This document shows, piece after piece, positions 50,964-60,274 of a stretch of DNA of 64,000 nt. The DNA comes from Cymbomonas tetramitiformis (lineage: Eukaryota > Chlorophyta > Pyramimonadophyceae > Pyramimonadales > Pyramimonadaceae). The stretch is from the NCBI GenBank assembly GCA_001247695.2, contig LGRX02003626.1, forward strand, positions 1 through 64,000. The letters are read 5' to 3'. Position numbers and translations under genes: made by a program. Under the pieces are notes generated by a model. That model was not told the DNA's origin. It did not search any database and saw nothing but the letters and a program-made list of their open reading frames with translations. How positions within the stretch are numbered: position 1 is the first letter of the stretch; each line of letters opens with the position of its first letter.

Positions 50964-52208
50964 TTATGTACGCTTTCGCTTGGCTTGTTCCTTCCCTACG
51001 GGTCCCTTCGCGGCTTTGTCTAAGGCTTTCTCAACATCGCGTGCCAAAACCTTCAGGACTTTCTTATGCTCCTCGTCCACCGTGTTGGTGAGGTCTGTGC
51101 CCGCTAGAAAGTACTTCACGAACTCCTTCGTAACGAAGTCGAGATAACCCCAATGTAAGGCCGAGTTCACGGGGTTCAGCTGAACATCAGGGTCGTAGGA
51201 CGCCACGCCCTTCAACGCCAAGTTGGCGGAGAACACCACCCGGGGCGTGCCATCCGCGTTGGTCACCCCTTGGTGTACCCCTCCCACCACCGCGCAGTCG
51301 CCCAATCCCACTTTATCCTTTCCCCCAACGTTCGTCGCATACGCGTCGAGGGTTTCCTTCGAGAGCATGAGGGCTCGCTGCTCGTGGAATTGGACATCGC
51401 AGTTGAGTTGCAACCTCTCTTGCGTCGATTGGCCTAGGAGCTCAACCGACGCGTCGAAGGACGGTGTTGGTGCACAACACAACCTTGTTGGGGATGATGG
51501 GCCAAGGTAGGCCACAATGGCCAAGTGATGAGGGCGTTCGGTGAGAGGTTGGTTAAGTGGCTGGTCCAAGTGCCAAGGTTGCCACCCGGTAAGGGTGGAG
51601 AGGACCGTATTAGGCGCCCCCTGAATCTCCCGAACGAGATTGTCGTTGATTAAGAATGCTTGATTCTCGATTGTGTACTCCTTACGAAGATTTTCCATAA
51701 CCTTCGTTTCCAACTCGTGTACGAAGACGTTCAAGTGCTTTCGATCTTCGTCCGTGAGATATTGCTCGTAGAAGTCGGTCTGCACTTTCCCCCCCCCGTG
51801 TTTCGCGGACTCGTGAAACACCTCCAGCTTTCCTCCAGTGAGGGTTACCACCCCAGGAGGAAGATTTTTCCAGTCCGGGACCTTGTTCACGGCCTCCCTC
51901 CACATACACGAATACCGCCTTTCCAGATGTTCTCGCGACTCGTCTGGTAAAGACACCACGAAGGTGTTAGCGAAACCTATAGCTCGCGTACGGTCAAAGT
52001 CGTCCAAAAATGTTTCCTTGACGGCAGGCTCTTTCTTTTTTTGTTGACCGCTGCATTTTGCGCATCTCAACTCGCCCTTGCCTCTTTTAGATCGTGTGCA
52101 TGGTTTGCCCGCGTGGTCCATAGTCGAGGGATCTTGTCTACATTCAATAAGCTTTCCCATCTTGTTTAATTGGCCACATTCGCAACGTGAAGCTTGATTC
52201 GAAGCCAT
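50964..52208 (-). CDS. Second 2OG-Fe(II) dioxygenase-like protein with zinc-binding N-terminus
   Basis: 414 residues. N-terminal Cys set (CECGQ, C23, C37, CAKC at 49-52) resembles a zinc ribbon. The candidate oxygenase core has WQPWHLD (H213, D215), GDCAVVGGVHQG (H312) and P-R323 (11 residues after the distal His, the same as in the other two families here). The GD...H...R pattern is like PhyH/2OG enzymes. C-terminus is basic (KRKRT). Divergent from the 53150 gene across about 940 bases containing four long palindromes and five 16-bp palindromes. Probably an oxygenase on nucleic acid or chromatin; assignment rests on motif spacing only. Confidence 0.55.
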   Translation of the reverse strand: MASNQASRCECGQLNKMGKLIECRQDPSTMDHAGKPCTRSKRGKGELRCAKCSGQQKKKEPAVKETFLDDFDRTRAIGFANTFVVSLPDESREHLERRYSCMWREAVNKVPDWKNLPPGVVTLTGGKLEVFHESAKHGGGKVQTDFYEQYLTDEDRKHLNVFVHELETKVMENLRKEYTIENQAFLINDNLVREIQGAPNTVLSTLTGWQPWHLDQPLNQPLTERPHHLAIVAYLGPSSPTRLCCAPTPSFDASVELLGQSTQERLQLNCDVQFHEQRALMLSKETLDAYATNVGGKDKVGLGDCAVVGGVHQGVTNADGTPRVVFSANLALKGVASYDPDVQLNPVNSALHWGYLDFVTKEFVKYFLAGTDLTNTVDEEHKKVLKVLARDVEKALDKAAKGPVGKEQAKRKRT

Positions 52209-52282
52209 ATTTGTTTAAAGATCGGGTTAGGTATTAGGCTTTGGTAGGTTTACTAAACGAGGAAGTCGCTACACTAGCCCGG

Positions 52283-52341
52283 AATTCACGGCCGTGAATT
52301 TCAGATTCGCGGCCGTGAATATCAGATTCACGGCCGTGAAT
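52283..52341. promoter_or_regulatory. 16-bp palindrome array before the second dioxygenase gene
   Basis: ATTCACGGCCGTGAAT at 52283 and 52326 and a one-mismatch copy at 52305 (spacing 22 and 21 bp), 75 bases upstream of ATG 52208. Confidence 0.8.
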
Positions 52342-52380
52342 CGCGGGTGCAGGGCGTTCGGGAGGGGAGGGACCTGTATG

Positions 52381-52494
52381 GTATTTTCTCGAAGTATTAT
52401 CAGATGTGTTCCCAAAGTGACCAAAAACCGTTAGATTCGGAATCGAACGGTTTTTGGTCACTTTGGGAACACGTCGCAAAATACTTCGAGAAAA
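52381..52494. promoter_or_regulatory. Long palindrome
   Basis: Same family as 49605-49711; the end is changed to GCAAAATACTTCGAGAAAAT. Confidence 0.85.
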
Positions 52495-52641
52495 TGCCGA
52501 ACAAATTCACAGGTCGTCGGTCATAGCGCGTGTTCAGGTGTTGTCACCAAGCCCACATCAGCACTCACATAAACGTACGTAGCCCCTCCCGAACCCCATG
52601 CACCGTATGGTTTAGGCCTTTCCGAACGCAGTGCAGCCGCG

Positions 52642-52678
52642 ATTCACGGCCGTGAATCAGATATTCACGGCCGTGAAT
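52642..52678. promoter_or_regulatory. Two 16-bp palindromes, 21-bp spacing
   Basis: ATTCACGGCCGTGAAT at 52642 and 52663, facing the divergent gene pair at 52208 and 53150. Confidence 0.8.
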
Positions 52679-52720
52679 TTCGGGCTCAAGATAATACTCT
52701 ATACTGAAAAGACTTGTACG

Positions 52721-53084
52721 GTATTTTCTCTAGGTATTATCAGATGTGTTCCCAAAGTGACCAAAAACCGTTCGATTCGGAATCTAACGGTTTTTGGTCA
52801 CTTTGGGAACACATCTGATAATACTAAGCGAAAATACCATACAGTATTTTCTCTAGGTATTATCAGATGTGTTTCCAAAGTGACAAAAAACCGTTCGATT
52901 CGGAATCGAACGGTTTTTGGTCACTTCGGGAACACATCTGATAATACTTAGAGAAAATACCATACAGTATTTTCTCTAGGTATTATCAGATGTGTTCCCA
53001 AAGTGACAAAATACCGTTAGATTCGGAATCGAACGGTTTTTGGTCACTTTGGGAACACATCTGATAATACCTAGAGAAAATACC
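52721..53084. promoter_or_regulatory. Three consecutive long palindromes before the 53150 gene
   Basis: 52721-52836, 52844-52960 and 52967-53084, each a near-perfect palindrome of about 115 bp centred on GATTCGGAATC-like sequence. The last ends 65 bases before ATG 53150. Confidence 0.85.
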
Positions 53085-53149
53085 GTACCCGTCTTGTAAA
53101 TTTACCGTAACAACTTGAGGTAATTTATCATATTAAACGCAACAAAAAA

Positions 53150-53695
53150 ATGGCCGCAACCGTGGAGTGCACCCCTTGCAACTTTCGTAGAGCGAAAAAG
53201 GACGAAGAACATCTTATAGAAGCTGGGACATATTGGCTTGGGTTGGGCGACGGCCCGTACCCGCCTCTACAAGATCCACACGCGTACCAATGTTTGACGC
53301 GCGTTTCGGAGCGGTGCCAAGTGCATAAGGCACTTGTGAAAATGAAGGAATACGGGGAAGAGGATCAAGTGGAAGAATTCGCATCGCCTTGGCGTATTTT
53401 ATCGATGCTTGGACCCCGTCCCGAAAGGCAAAGCAAGTTGGAAAATTATTGGGTGTGGTGCAACGAGATCGCAAGCATGCGACTCGTTTTCCTCGAGACG
53501 TATTTAGGCGTGAACACTGAGTACAAGGGAATTCGGAACTATAACGGGCTTGTTGAAAAATACAAGTCTTTTCACGTGTGTAGCAAGTGCGCGCGGCTAT
53601 GCCAAAACCTATGTCGTGGTTTGGAGAAGCCATCTTTACGCTCTGGACGCCAAGGGCCTCAAGACCTTTTGACGGTCTCTTTCGAGTTGTTGTGA
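53150..53695 (+). CDS. Cys-rich protein, paralogue of the 50262 gene
   Basis: 181 residues. N-terminal CTPC, then the shared RCQVHKALVKMKEYGE, W-V-W-C-N-E and CSKCARLC blocks and a C-terminal LTVSFELL. The conserved core implies a common fold with zinc-binding Cys. Unknown function. Its promoter has the three tandem long palindromes. Confidence 0.6.
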   Translation: MAATVECTPCNFRRAKKDEEHLIEAGTYWLGLGDGPYPPLQDPHAYQCLTRVSERCQVHKALVKMKEYGEEDQVEEFASPWRILSMLGPRPERQSKLENYWVWCNEIASMRLVFLETYLGVNTEYKGIRNYNGLVEKYKSFHVCSKCARLCQNLCRGLEKPSLRSGRQGPQDLLTVSFELL

Positions 53696-53801
53696 AAGAA
53701 GCACAATGCAATTTTATGAACACAAGCTAGCAATAGAACACTTTGTAATATATGTATGTTAATACATGTTCATTCGCTATTAATTATATGTTTGCATGTG
53801 T

Positions 53802-53996
53802 CTACGGGTACAAGCAAACTGTGCACGTGAACAAGCCATCTGGAACTCGTGTGAGAGGAGGAATCATACAATGCATGTGGTACCCCTTGTCACAACCATC
53901 GCACACTAGCATTTTGCTTGCATAAGTCGCCTTAATGCATATCTCGCACTTCAAGGAGTGCGAGACGGTTTGGGAGCTCATGACCTCACGGTCCAT
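53802..53996 (-). CDS. PHD zinc finger (probably the C-terminus of the MULE protein)
   Basis: 64 codons: CEIC, CDGC, YHMHC and CTVC give the complete C4-H-C3 pattern of a PHD finger, a histone-tail reader. The frame upstream of its ATG is open for a further nine codons (acidic, ASDAIEEDA) and then stops, overlapping the end of the transposase frame (53978) by 19 bases. One base of frameshift near 54020-54030 would place the PHD in line with the transposase, so a fused MULE-PHD protein is likely to have existed. Confidence 0.65.
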   Translation of the reverse strand: MDREVMSSQTVSHSLKCEICIKATYASKMLVCDGCDKGYHMHCMIPPLTRVPDGLFTCTVCLYP

Positions 53997-54810
53997 TGCG
54001 TCCTCCTCAATAGCGTCACTTGCTTACGTTTTTTCCCCGCTAGCCTCTTCAACTTGCCGGTGATCTTGCCAAGGGGTTGTCGCCGAAGTGCAGAAGTAGG
54101 TTTCATTGGTCGGCCAGCTTTGGGAATCCGACCGATCAAGTCGAGCTGTTTTTCCAAAGGTGCTTTGAACTTTCCTTTGAATAACCCCACTGCCACCACG
54201 TCCGCGCACACACCACTTTCGTAGAACTCAGGGCAGTTGCACGTGTAGTGCACATAATCAGTCGGGGTTGTTGAAGCCTGCACAAGCACGAAGGAGGCAT
54301 ATAGGGAGACGAACTCGTTGAACGTCGTCACATTGGCGGGGGGGTTCACGGGATCACGGATAAGTGATAGGAACTCAGCGGCCATAACAAGTATTTCTTT
54401 CCGTTTGTCCGCGATGGTGACCGATTTCAGACTGTTGAAGGTCTTCATTGTAGGCAACACGAACACCATGGTCTCCTCGTCAGGTAGGTGGGGTAAGCGG
54501 GTCGCCTTGGTCATAAGTTCCATGACGTTGCTTTCCACCATGAGTAGGGCCTCCCGCCACATATCGTGTCGCACAATTGGACCAGTAGGCAAAGCATGTT
54601 CGCGCTCGAAAATAGTTTCGTTGCGAACATATTTCATAGCACTTTTATGAAACCGAGCCAGTTGTAGCTGTTTGCCGTTGCACAGAGCTGCCTTTGCCCA
54701 CCGATTGTTGGACTCGGGGCTATTTTGCGTGGAAGGTTTGCCAGGAGGCATCGTCCCTAGCACCCAACCACTCCATTGGCCCCACCAAAAGTCCACGAAC
54801 CACGAGCATA
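53978..54810 (-). CDS. MULE transposase, C-terminal part with SWIM-like finger
   Basis: Continuation of the transposase beyond the TA-target MITE. It shows WWGQWSGW and QNSPESNNRWAKA, the usual block after the DDE core of MULEs, and YTCNCPEFYESGVCADVVAV, which is a SWIM zinc finger (C-x-C-x(n)-C-x-H) with Asp at the His position. The basic tail KLKRLAGKKRKQ follows. The ATG at 54826 lies in the MITE and is not a genuine start. Ends with TGA at 53978, probably after a frameshift. Confidence 0.75.
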
Positions 54811-55074
54811 TCAAGGTATGGCTCACGCGAGGTCGACTTTACACAAAACTTCCGATTTTCTAGATCGTGAGATAAATGCGATTGAAGTGTGCACTTAAGT
54901 ATGGTTAAGTATGGGAGGTAACCGAGCGGTATCGGCCATAACTTTTCAATGCCTGGGTCAATTGTATACCCAGAGTGCGCAATATGTTTAGATTGGTTTA
55001 AGCGACATGTTTATCGAATAAAAATATTTTCCGAAGTTTTGTGTAAAGTCGACCTCGCGTAAGCCATACCTTGA
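54811..55074. mobile_element. 264-bp MITE in the MULE transposase, TA target
   Basis: Ends TCAAGGTATGGCTCACGCGA (left) and the inverse of the same with one mismatch (right); inverted repeats extend to about 40 bases. TA on both sides (54809-54810 and 55075-55076). Reading frames on both sides are in register across the TA, so the insertion is the only break here. Interior AT-rich, non-coding. Confidence 0.85.
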
Positions 55075-56697
55075 TATGTACTCCTCCTCCTCCTCGAAGG
55101 ACAACATCAACAACTTGAAGGCTTCGGTGCGCACAGAAGTGAGCGTGATACGGTGAACACCGGTAACACCGGTCTTGAAGCTCTCGACGTTATTAGCGTC
55201 GTTAAACATGCTAGACTTTTCGTTGAGTTTCATCTTGCAGTGTGCCCAACATATGCCTTGTTTGACGTCCTCCACCATTATGATTTCGTCGTTAATGGTT
55301 TCGTCAACACGGTCTCCCCGCTCTAGGTGATTGAAGACGACCTGAGCGGTTTTGGGTAGGGACAAGTTTGCATTGTAAAACGCTAGGGAGTGGTCAAGCG
55401 TGTGAAGCTTGGGTTGCCACAAAACGCCAAAGGAAATGCGTATCGCCCGAAGGACGAGAAAGTCCACGAGCTCAGAGGCGAAGGCGTCCTCGTGGGACTT
55501 CAAGGCCATGTAGCCCATTCTGAAACGTTTATCCAACCAGCAAGTACCGCCGAACTCAACGGGAAAGCCGTTCCAGTTGGTCTTGTAGGTGTCGTCCCGA
55601 GAGCGGTGGTCGCTAGTGGACAAAACTTGAAGTAGTTCCCAAGTGGTGTAGATCACGGTCCAGCGTTTTCGTTTTTGTTGAAGTTGGTAGTCCTCAACAA
55701 GTTGCTGGTAGTTGCGTAAAAGCGCCCGAAGGTTTAGCTTGCCCTTGTAGAAATGCGACTTTTTGGTACTCCACCCGTGACATGCCAAAAGATTGGACGC
55801 GAGCTCCAGGAAGTGGGAACAACCGTCTGACGCCAAGAGTTTTTCAAATTCTTGCTGTAGGCGCCGTTCACAAACGGCTGGGTCCTCCCTCCACTTGTCA
55901 TGCCGCCAAGCTACCATGATTTCCAAGCAAGAAGTTGCTTGGAAAATCAAGGGAGGTAAGTTGTTGCGTGAGTTATCCTTGTACGCAGGAACAACGGCGT
56001 AGCTTCCGTCTTGAAGAAGAACTTGGCCGTCAAACATGCACAACACCCCAGGGGTGTCGAGGTCCGTGATGGGGATGGCGAACAAGTTAGCTGTCACGCA
56101 CTCGTGCATGTAGTTACCGTAGGTTTTAATATCTTCAGTTTCCCAAATTCGGTACTTATTGTTGTAGGCATAATTGCAGATTGTTGCGTAAGACGGTACT
56201 GTCGGGTGGTTGAGGTCGTCCTTCATTTCTAGGAACACGGACTTTGGCCCCTTGCCCATCTTCAAGTGCGTGTCCAAATAGGTTTTTACTCGAGGGTTCA
56301 AGCCTTTGTTGAAGAATCCCGCGTGATCGTGTTCTCCACTCTGGAACAAGTCACAACAGTCGTCCGAGGTTTGCATGATTTTGAAAAACGCTTGACAACC
56401 GCTGGACTTGTACAACGAGCACTTAAACTTGTGTGTAATATTGCCCGTTTTCCTAGCTATGTGAGGTTTGTCCGCCTTGGAGAAGCCTTCAGAACACACC
56501 GCTGTAATCTTTTGGATACAGCTATCCCAAGATGAAGCACTTAGCAAGGCCACCCACTCTTTACGCTCGTGCGTCCGTGTCCGCTTGCGCGTAGGGAGTT
56601 CATCAATTTCATTCTCGGGATCGGAATCCTCATAAACTTCTCGTCCATCCTTCCCGGGGCTAGTGAACTGCAAATTTTCCTCCTCCTGGTCCTCCAT
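55075..56697 (-). CDS. MULE-type transposase, N-terminal and catalytic part
   Basis: Frame from ATG 56697, open to 54988 inside the MITE; true coding ends at the TA (55075). Residues 85-126 hold a WRKY-GCM1/FLYWCH-type finger (C93, C101, H123, H125). The DDE-like core ends with the typical HTLDHSLAFYNANLSLP and CWAHCKMKLNEK blocks (second Asp and the C-x2-H motif). An acidic N-terminus with PTRKRTRTHERK (36-47) may be a nuclear signal. With the C-terminal part it makes a near-complete transposase of the Mutator superfamily, broken by one MITE and a possible frameshift. Confidence 0.75.
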
Positions 56698-56790
56698 GGC
56701 TGTGAAGTGTTGGGGAGTGTGCTAGTCAAACTGCTTGTAAATTTTTTTGGCGCTCGATTGAATTAAGCATGGTTACATGTGACATATAAT

Positions 56791-56930
56791 CTATTCCCCA
56801 AAAACAGATCGAAATTTCTATTCCCCATTTTGGAGTTTTCTATTCCTCGATAACCTTTTTAGCATAATGATTCGGGAATAGAAAACTCCAAAATGGGGAA
56901 TAGAAATGTCAATCTGTTTTTGGGGAATAG
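56791..56930. repeat. 140-bp inverted repeat at the start of copy B
   Basis: CTATTCCCCAAAAACAGAT at 56791 is inverted at the right end (56930), with arms of about 60 bases through TCTATTCCCCATTTTGGAGT. Its midpoint (56860/56861) is the exact left limit of direct repeat B; copy A carries only the right arm. Confidence 0.85.
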
Positions 56931-57031
56931 GTTTGTGACACATGCATATGCGTCTAAAATTTTGCGTTTAAATTTTTAATAAAGCGTTAAAATTTCCCCC
57001 CCACCCATCTGTTCACTTTCGTTTTGCAAAC

Positions 57032-57799
57032 ATGAGGAAGCCTCCGAAAAAGTACACTAGGGTGTGCCTTTCTTGCGATAATGGCGGGCGTCGTTGTACT
57101 AGACATGCCACGCGTGTTCACCGCACAAAGGAACACCCTTTCTTCCACTTAACCGCCTTAAACGGCACAGGGCTTGATACCTATGTCGAGAATTGTGGCT
57201 TTCGATTCAAGCATACAGAGTCGGCAAAGGTATGGGAAAGTCAAGATAGGGACCGTACCCCTATTTGGGACTTTCAAAACGATTATGTGTATATAGAACA
57301 CACGGAGGGTATGTCTTGGGGCAAGCTTGTTCCAAGTCGAGGGAACTTCAACTACCTACCTTGCCAACGACACTTGCTTACGGGCTCGTTTCCTCCATTT
57401 CATTACAATAACGTCGTCGCGAACTGGCAAATGCAAGACATTATGCAGCCGTTCCTAAACGTGCTTATGTCGAAGCGTGCGTTCAACGCTCAGTCCCTAT
57501 CCCGAGCTTTGTATTGGTTTTGCTTGCTTGCATGCCGTGAGCATCGCAGTGCGCACTATTGTTGTGCGGGCTCGCAAATTACTATCCGGCAGAAAGGTAC
57601 TACACTTTGCAAGCTTTGCAACTCTTGCGCTACTATGATCTTAGCGCATGACAAGTTTGCCGCTCTTCGGTGTGAATGGTGTTCTATTAATACGGATACA
57701 GGAGTGAGTTCAACTAAGTTTTGTCGGGTAGACTGTGGAGAGGGCTTGAGCCCGGAATACTTTGAAGACAACTTCTCCCCACGGATACTAGTTCTTTAG
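57032..57799 (+). CDS. Cys/His-rich protein of unknown function (copy B)
   Basis: Duplicate of 46801-47568, 255 residues, differing at only three positions (for example K2R and P97S). Both copies are intact, so selection or very recent duplication keeps them open. Confidence 0.65.
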   Translation: MRKPPKKYTRVCLSCDNGGRRCTRHATRVHRTKEHPFFHLTALNGTGLDTYVENCGFRFKHTESAKVWESQDRDRTPIWDFQNDYVYIEHTEGMSWGKLVPSRGNFNYLPCQRHLLTGSFPPFHYNNVVANWQMQDIMQPFLNVLMSKRAFNAQSLSRALYWFCLLACREHRSAHYCCAGSQITIRQKGTTLCKLCNSCATMILAHDKFAALRCEWCSINTDTGVSSTKFCRVDCGEGLSPEYFEDNFSPRILVL

Positions 57800-58461
57800 A
57801 TATAGGTAGGCGGCCAAAATATAGGATCTTCCTTCTTCTGTGTACGATCGTACATTTTGTAGAAGGTTACACAATAGCGCACTCCTATGAAGCCCGCAGA
57901 ATTGATCCTATGCTTGCACCTTGCGTCCGATTTAAACACTTTATGCGTGTCAAAAAAACACTTCACTTCGTCGTTGTACGGCGACTCTACCTCGTAAACG
58001 GCATTTTCAAACCTCCCTAGGAATATGTTGTATTGGTGCGACACGTCGCGCTTGTCTGTGTGCCTACCAACCTCGCACATGTCGCTCATCATGCACGATA
58101 CGTACAAACACCAATCCCCGTGGACGCCGTGGTAATTCGCATCAATACACTTCAATAGTTCCCCAGCTAGCATAAAGATCTCCTTCTTCCAATATGGGTT
58201 GCTCTTCGAAACTAGAGGGTCGTCTAGATATACGCCTCTGTTCTTGAAAAAAGGATGCTTCAAGCTAAACGCAGACGTCCCGTCCTTCTTCTTGGCGAAT
58301 CCCCACTGTTGCGCAGTTCTCCCCATGTTGAACCACCAACCAAGATTCCAACCCACCTTCGGAGCCGCGCCTTCTTCTTCATCGCGGTCGTCCTTTTTGT
58401 CGCGCCTCTCGATGCGCTTGCACGTTTCAGCATGCAACACGGATTCTAGCTCTCCGCACAA
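57796..58461 (-). CDS. 2OG-Fe(II) dioxygenase-like protein (copy B)
   Basis: Duplicate of 47565-48230. The HxD, His and Arg set is preserved; the residues after HTDK differ (RD instead of HG). Intact. Confidence 0.7.
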   Translation of the reverse strand: MCGELESVLHAETCKRIERRDKKDDRDEEEGAAPKVGWNLGWWFNMGRTAQQWGFAKKKDGTSAFSLKHPFFKNRGVYLDDPLVSKSNPYWKKEIFMLAGELLKCIDANYHGVHGDWCLYVSCMMSDMCEVGRHTDKRDVSHQYNIFLGRFENAVYEVESPYNDEVKCFFDTHKVFKSDARCKHRINSAGFIGVRYCVTFYKMYDRTQKKEDPIFWPPTYI

Positions 58462-58483
58462 CGCTTTGAACCTAGGCGAGTCG

Positions 58484-59797
58484 CTAATTGGAAGTCGCGT
58501 GCGCCTGTTTCCGCGATTCCCACAATATTATCCCTCTAGTCAAGAAAGAGGCCACGGTAAAAGCTTCACCATCATACATATAAGGTGCGTTCCCCTTGCT
58601 TTCCATTCCCTTGTAAAGATGTGTGTGGAACTCTTGGGCTTTTGTTGCTATCATTTCTTTCGCTTCTTCTGAGTTGAAAAAAACGTACCACGCTTCCACG
58701 TCTCCTAAGCTGCGGTCATACCCGGGGTATTTCGCAGGGGGTAACAAGATCTTCAAAGCTAACTTGTTAAAACATTCAGCTCTGTTATCTCCCACCACTG
58801 GTCGCTCGAAAGAATGCAACAATTTCAAGCATACCACGGACGCCTTTGAATTAAGGCAAGCTGCTAATAACGGTTCGCACAAACCTCTAGCATAAGGTAA
58901 AGACGACACAATTACGTCAATCTTCGGTTTGAAAAGTTCCCAGTCTATTATTGCTAAATCAAGTTTTCTTATCCCTTTTGCAGGCTTGTGATCGCTCAGG
59001 AAAATTGTCTTGGGCTTGAACGCCACAAGATTCTCGTAAACATATCGCGGTGCTTGTCCGCAGCAGAAATCAAATATCCTTAGGCCTTTGAAACTTTCTT
59101 TGAAAAAAGCTAGTAGTGGTGTGTATTGCCCTTTAAGAGTGGGATAAAAACTTGTAGACTTGCAACATTTGCGTGGTAAATCAATTGCAAATGGATAACT
59201 TGAAAGGCGCGCACACCTCGTTGATAGCGCACTTCGCTTTCTTTTTGTTGGCATTTTGTGTGCCACTTCTGCCTCTACATCTTGCAACTCCTCATGCTCA
59301 AGCTCTATCTCTAGCTCTGGTTGGGGCATCTCCACATGCGTTGCCTCCTCCTCCGGTACTTCATCCAACTCTTGAGCCTCTGACACCTTCTCAGATATCG
59401 CGCATCTTGTTATCTTGTCTACCCACTTGTCGAATGCGAGAACTCGACTATGCTTGGCACAACATGTGCCAACACCACATGTCGTGCCAAGCGCGGCGCT
59501 CTCCACAGGGCGAACCATCAACAGTGCTTTGAACACCAATGATATTCCCCCCTGGTTAATCGAATACGTATCGTTGAAAATATACCCACAATACGCTTCG
59601 AAAATCGTTGTCAAGTCTACGCGTCCGTAGTCGTAGCCTGTTTTCCCATCCTTATACTTAACACCTTCTGGCCAAAACTCTGGCTTGCTATCGCCTAACT
59701 TCGCGTATGGTCCTAATAAACGCGCGAGTACTTTGCGAAAATCTTGTAGGCTAGGCTCTTTCGCATCGCATATATCGTTACACTTTTCTTTACGCAT
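58484..59797 (-). CDS. Adenine-type DNA methyltransferase-like protein (copy B)
   Basis: Duplicate of 48253-49566, 437 residues, essentially identical (one difference near the C-terminus). The unusual SSLPY motif is the same in both copies, so it was present before duplication and is not a fresh lesion. Confidence 0.6.
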   Translation of the reverse strand: MRKEKCNDICDAKEPSLQDFRKVLARLLGPYAKLGDSKPEFWPEGVKYKDGKTGYDYGRVDLTTIFEAYCGYIFNDTYSINQGGISLVFKALLMVRPVESAALGTTCGVGTCCAKHSRVLAFDKWVDKITRCAISEKVSEAQELDEVPEEEATHVEMPQPELEIELEHEELQDVEAEVAHKMPTKRKRSALSTRCARLSSYPFAIDLPRKCCKSTSFYPTLKGQYTPLLAFFKESFKGLRIFDFCCGQAPRYVYENLVAFKPKTIFLSDHKPAKGIRKLDLAIIDWELFKPKIDVIVSSLPYARGLCEPLLAACLNSKASVVCLKLLHSFERPVVGDNRAECFNKLALKILLPPAKYPGYDRSLGDVEAWYVFFNSEEAKEMIATKAQEFHTHLYKGMESKGNAPYMYDGEAFTVASFLTRGIILWESRKQAHATSN

Positions 59798-59833
59798 ATT
59801 TTCGTTTCGATTTTATGTAGGAACGAACCTTAC

Positions 59834-59938
59834 TTTTCGCTAAGTATTGTTAGATGTGTTCCCAAAGTGACCAAAAACCGTTCGATTAGACGGTTTTTGG
59901 TCACTTTGGGAACACGTCTAACAATACTTAGAGAAAAT
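59834..59938. promoter_or_regulatory. Long palindrome (copy B), single shortened unit
   Basis: Corresponds to the two palindromes at 49605-49838 of copy A; one unit remains and its centre is shortened (TTCGATTAGACGG). Confidence 0.85.
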
Positions 59939-60059
59939 GCCAGATAGGTCGTCGAGAATAGCGCGTGTTGTCACCATGCCGACTTCCTAACTCACATTAA
60001 CATCCCGAACCCCATACACCGTGCACGGTGTAGGCCCTCCCGAACGCAGCGCAGCCGCA

Positions 60060-60117
60060 ATTCACGGCCGTGAATCGGAAATTCACGGCCGTGAATCTGA
60101 AATTCACGCCCGTGAAT
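60060..60117. promoter_or_regulatory. 16-bp palindrome array (copy B)
   Basis: Same three palindromes at 21-bp spacing as at 49961-50018. Confidence 0.8.
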
Positions 60118-60159
60118 CTGAAAGTAAAGACTTACCAAAAAATATAGAGACGGGTACGG

Positions 60160-60274
60160 TATTTTCGCTAAGTATTATCAGATGTGTTCCCAAAGTGACC
60201 AAAAACCGTTCGATTACGAATCCAACGGGTTTTGGTCACTTTGGGAACACGTCTGATAATACTTAGAGAAAATA
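60160..60274. promoter_or_regulatory. Long palindrome (copy B)
   Basis: Duplicate of 50061-50175. Confidence 0.85.

Noticed and set aside
54907..54988. Intron between the two MULE halves
   Set aside because: The 264-bp interruption has inverted ends and TA duplications, and the frames join across TA; splice sites are not needed to explain it.
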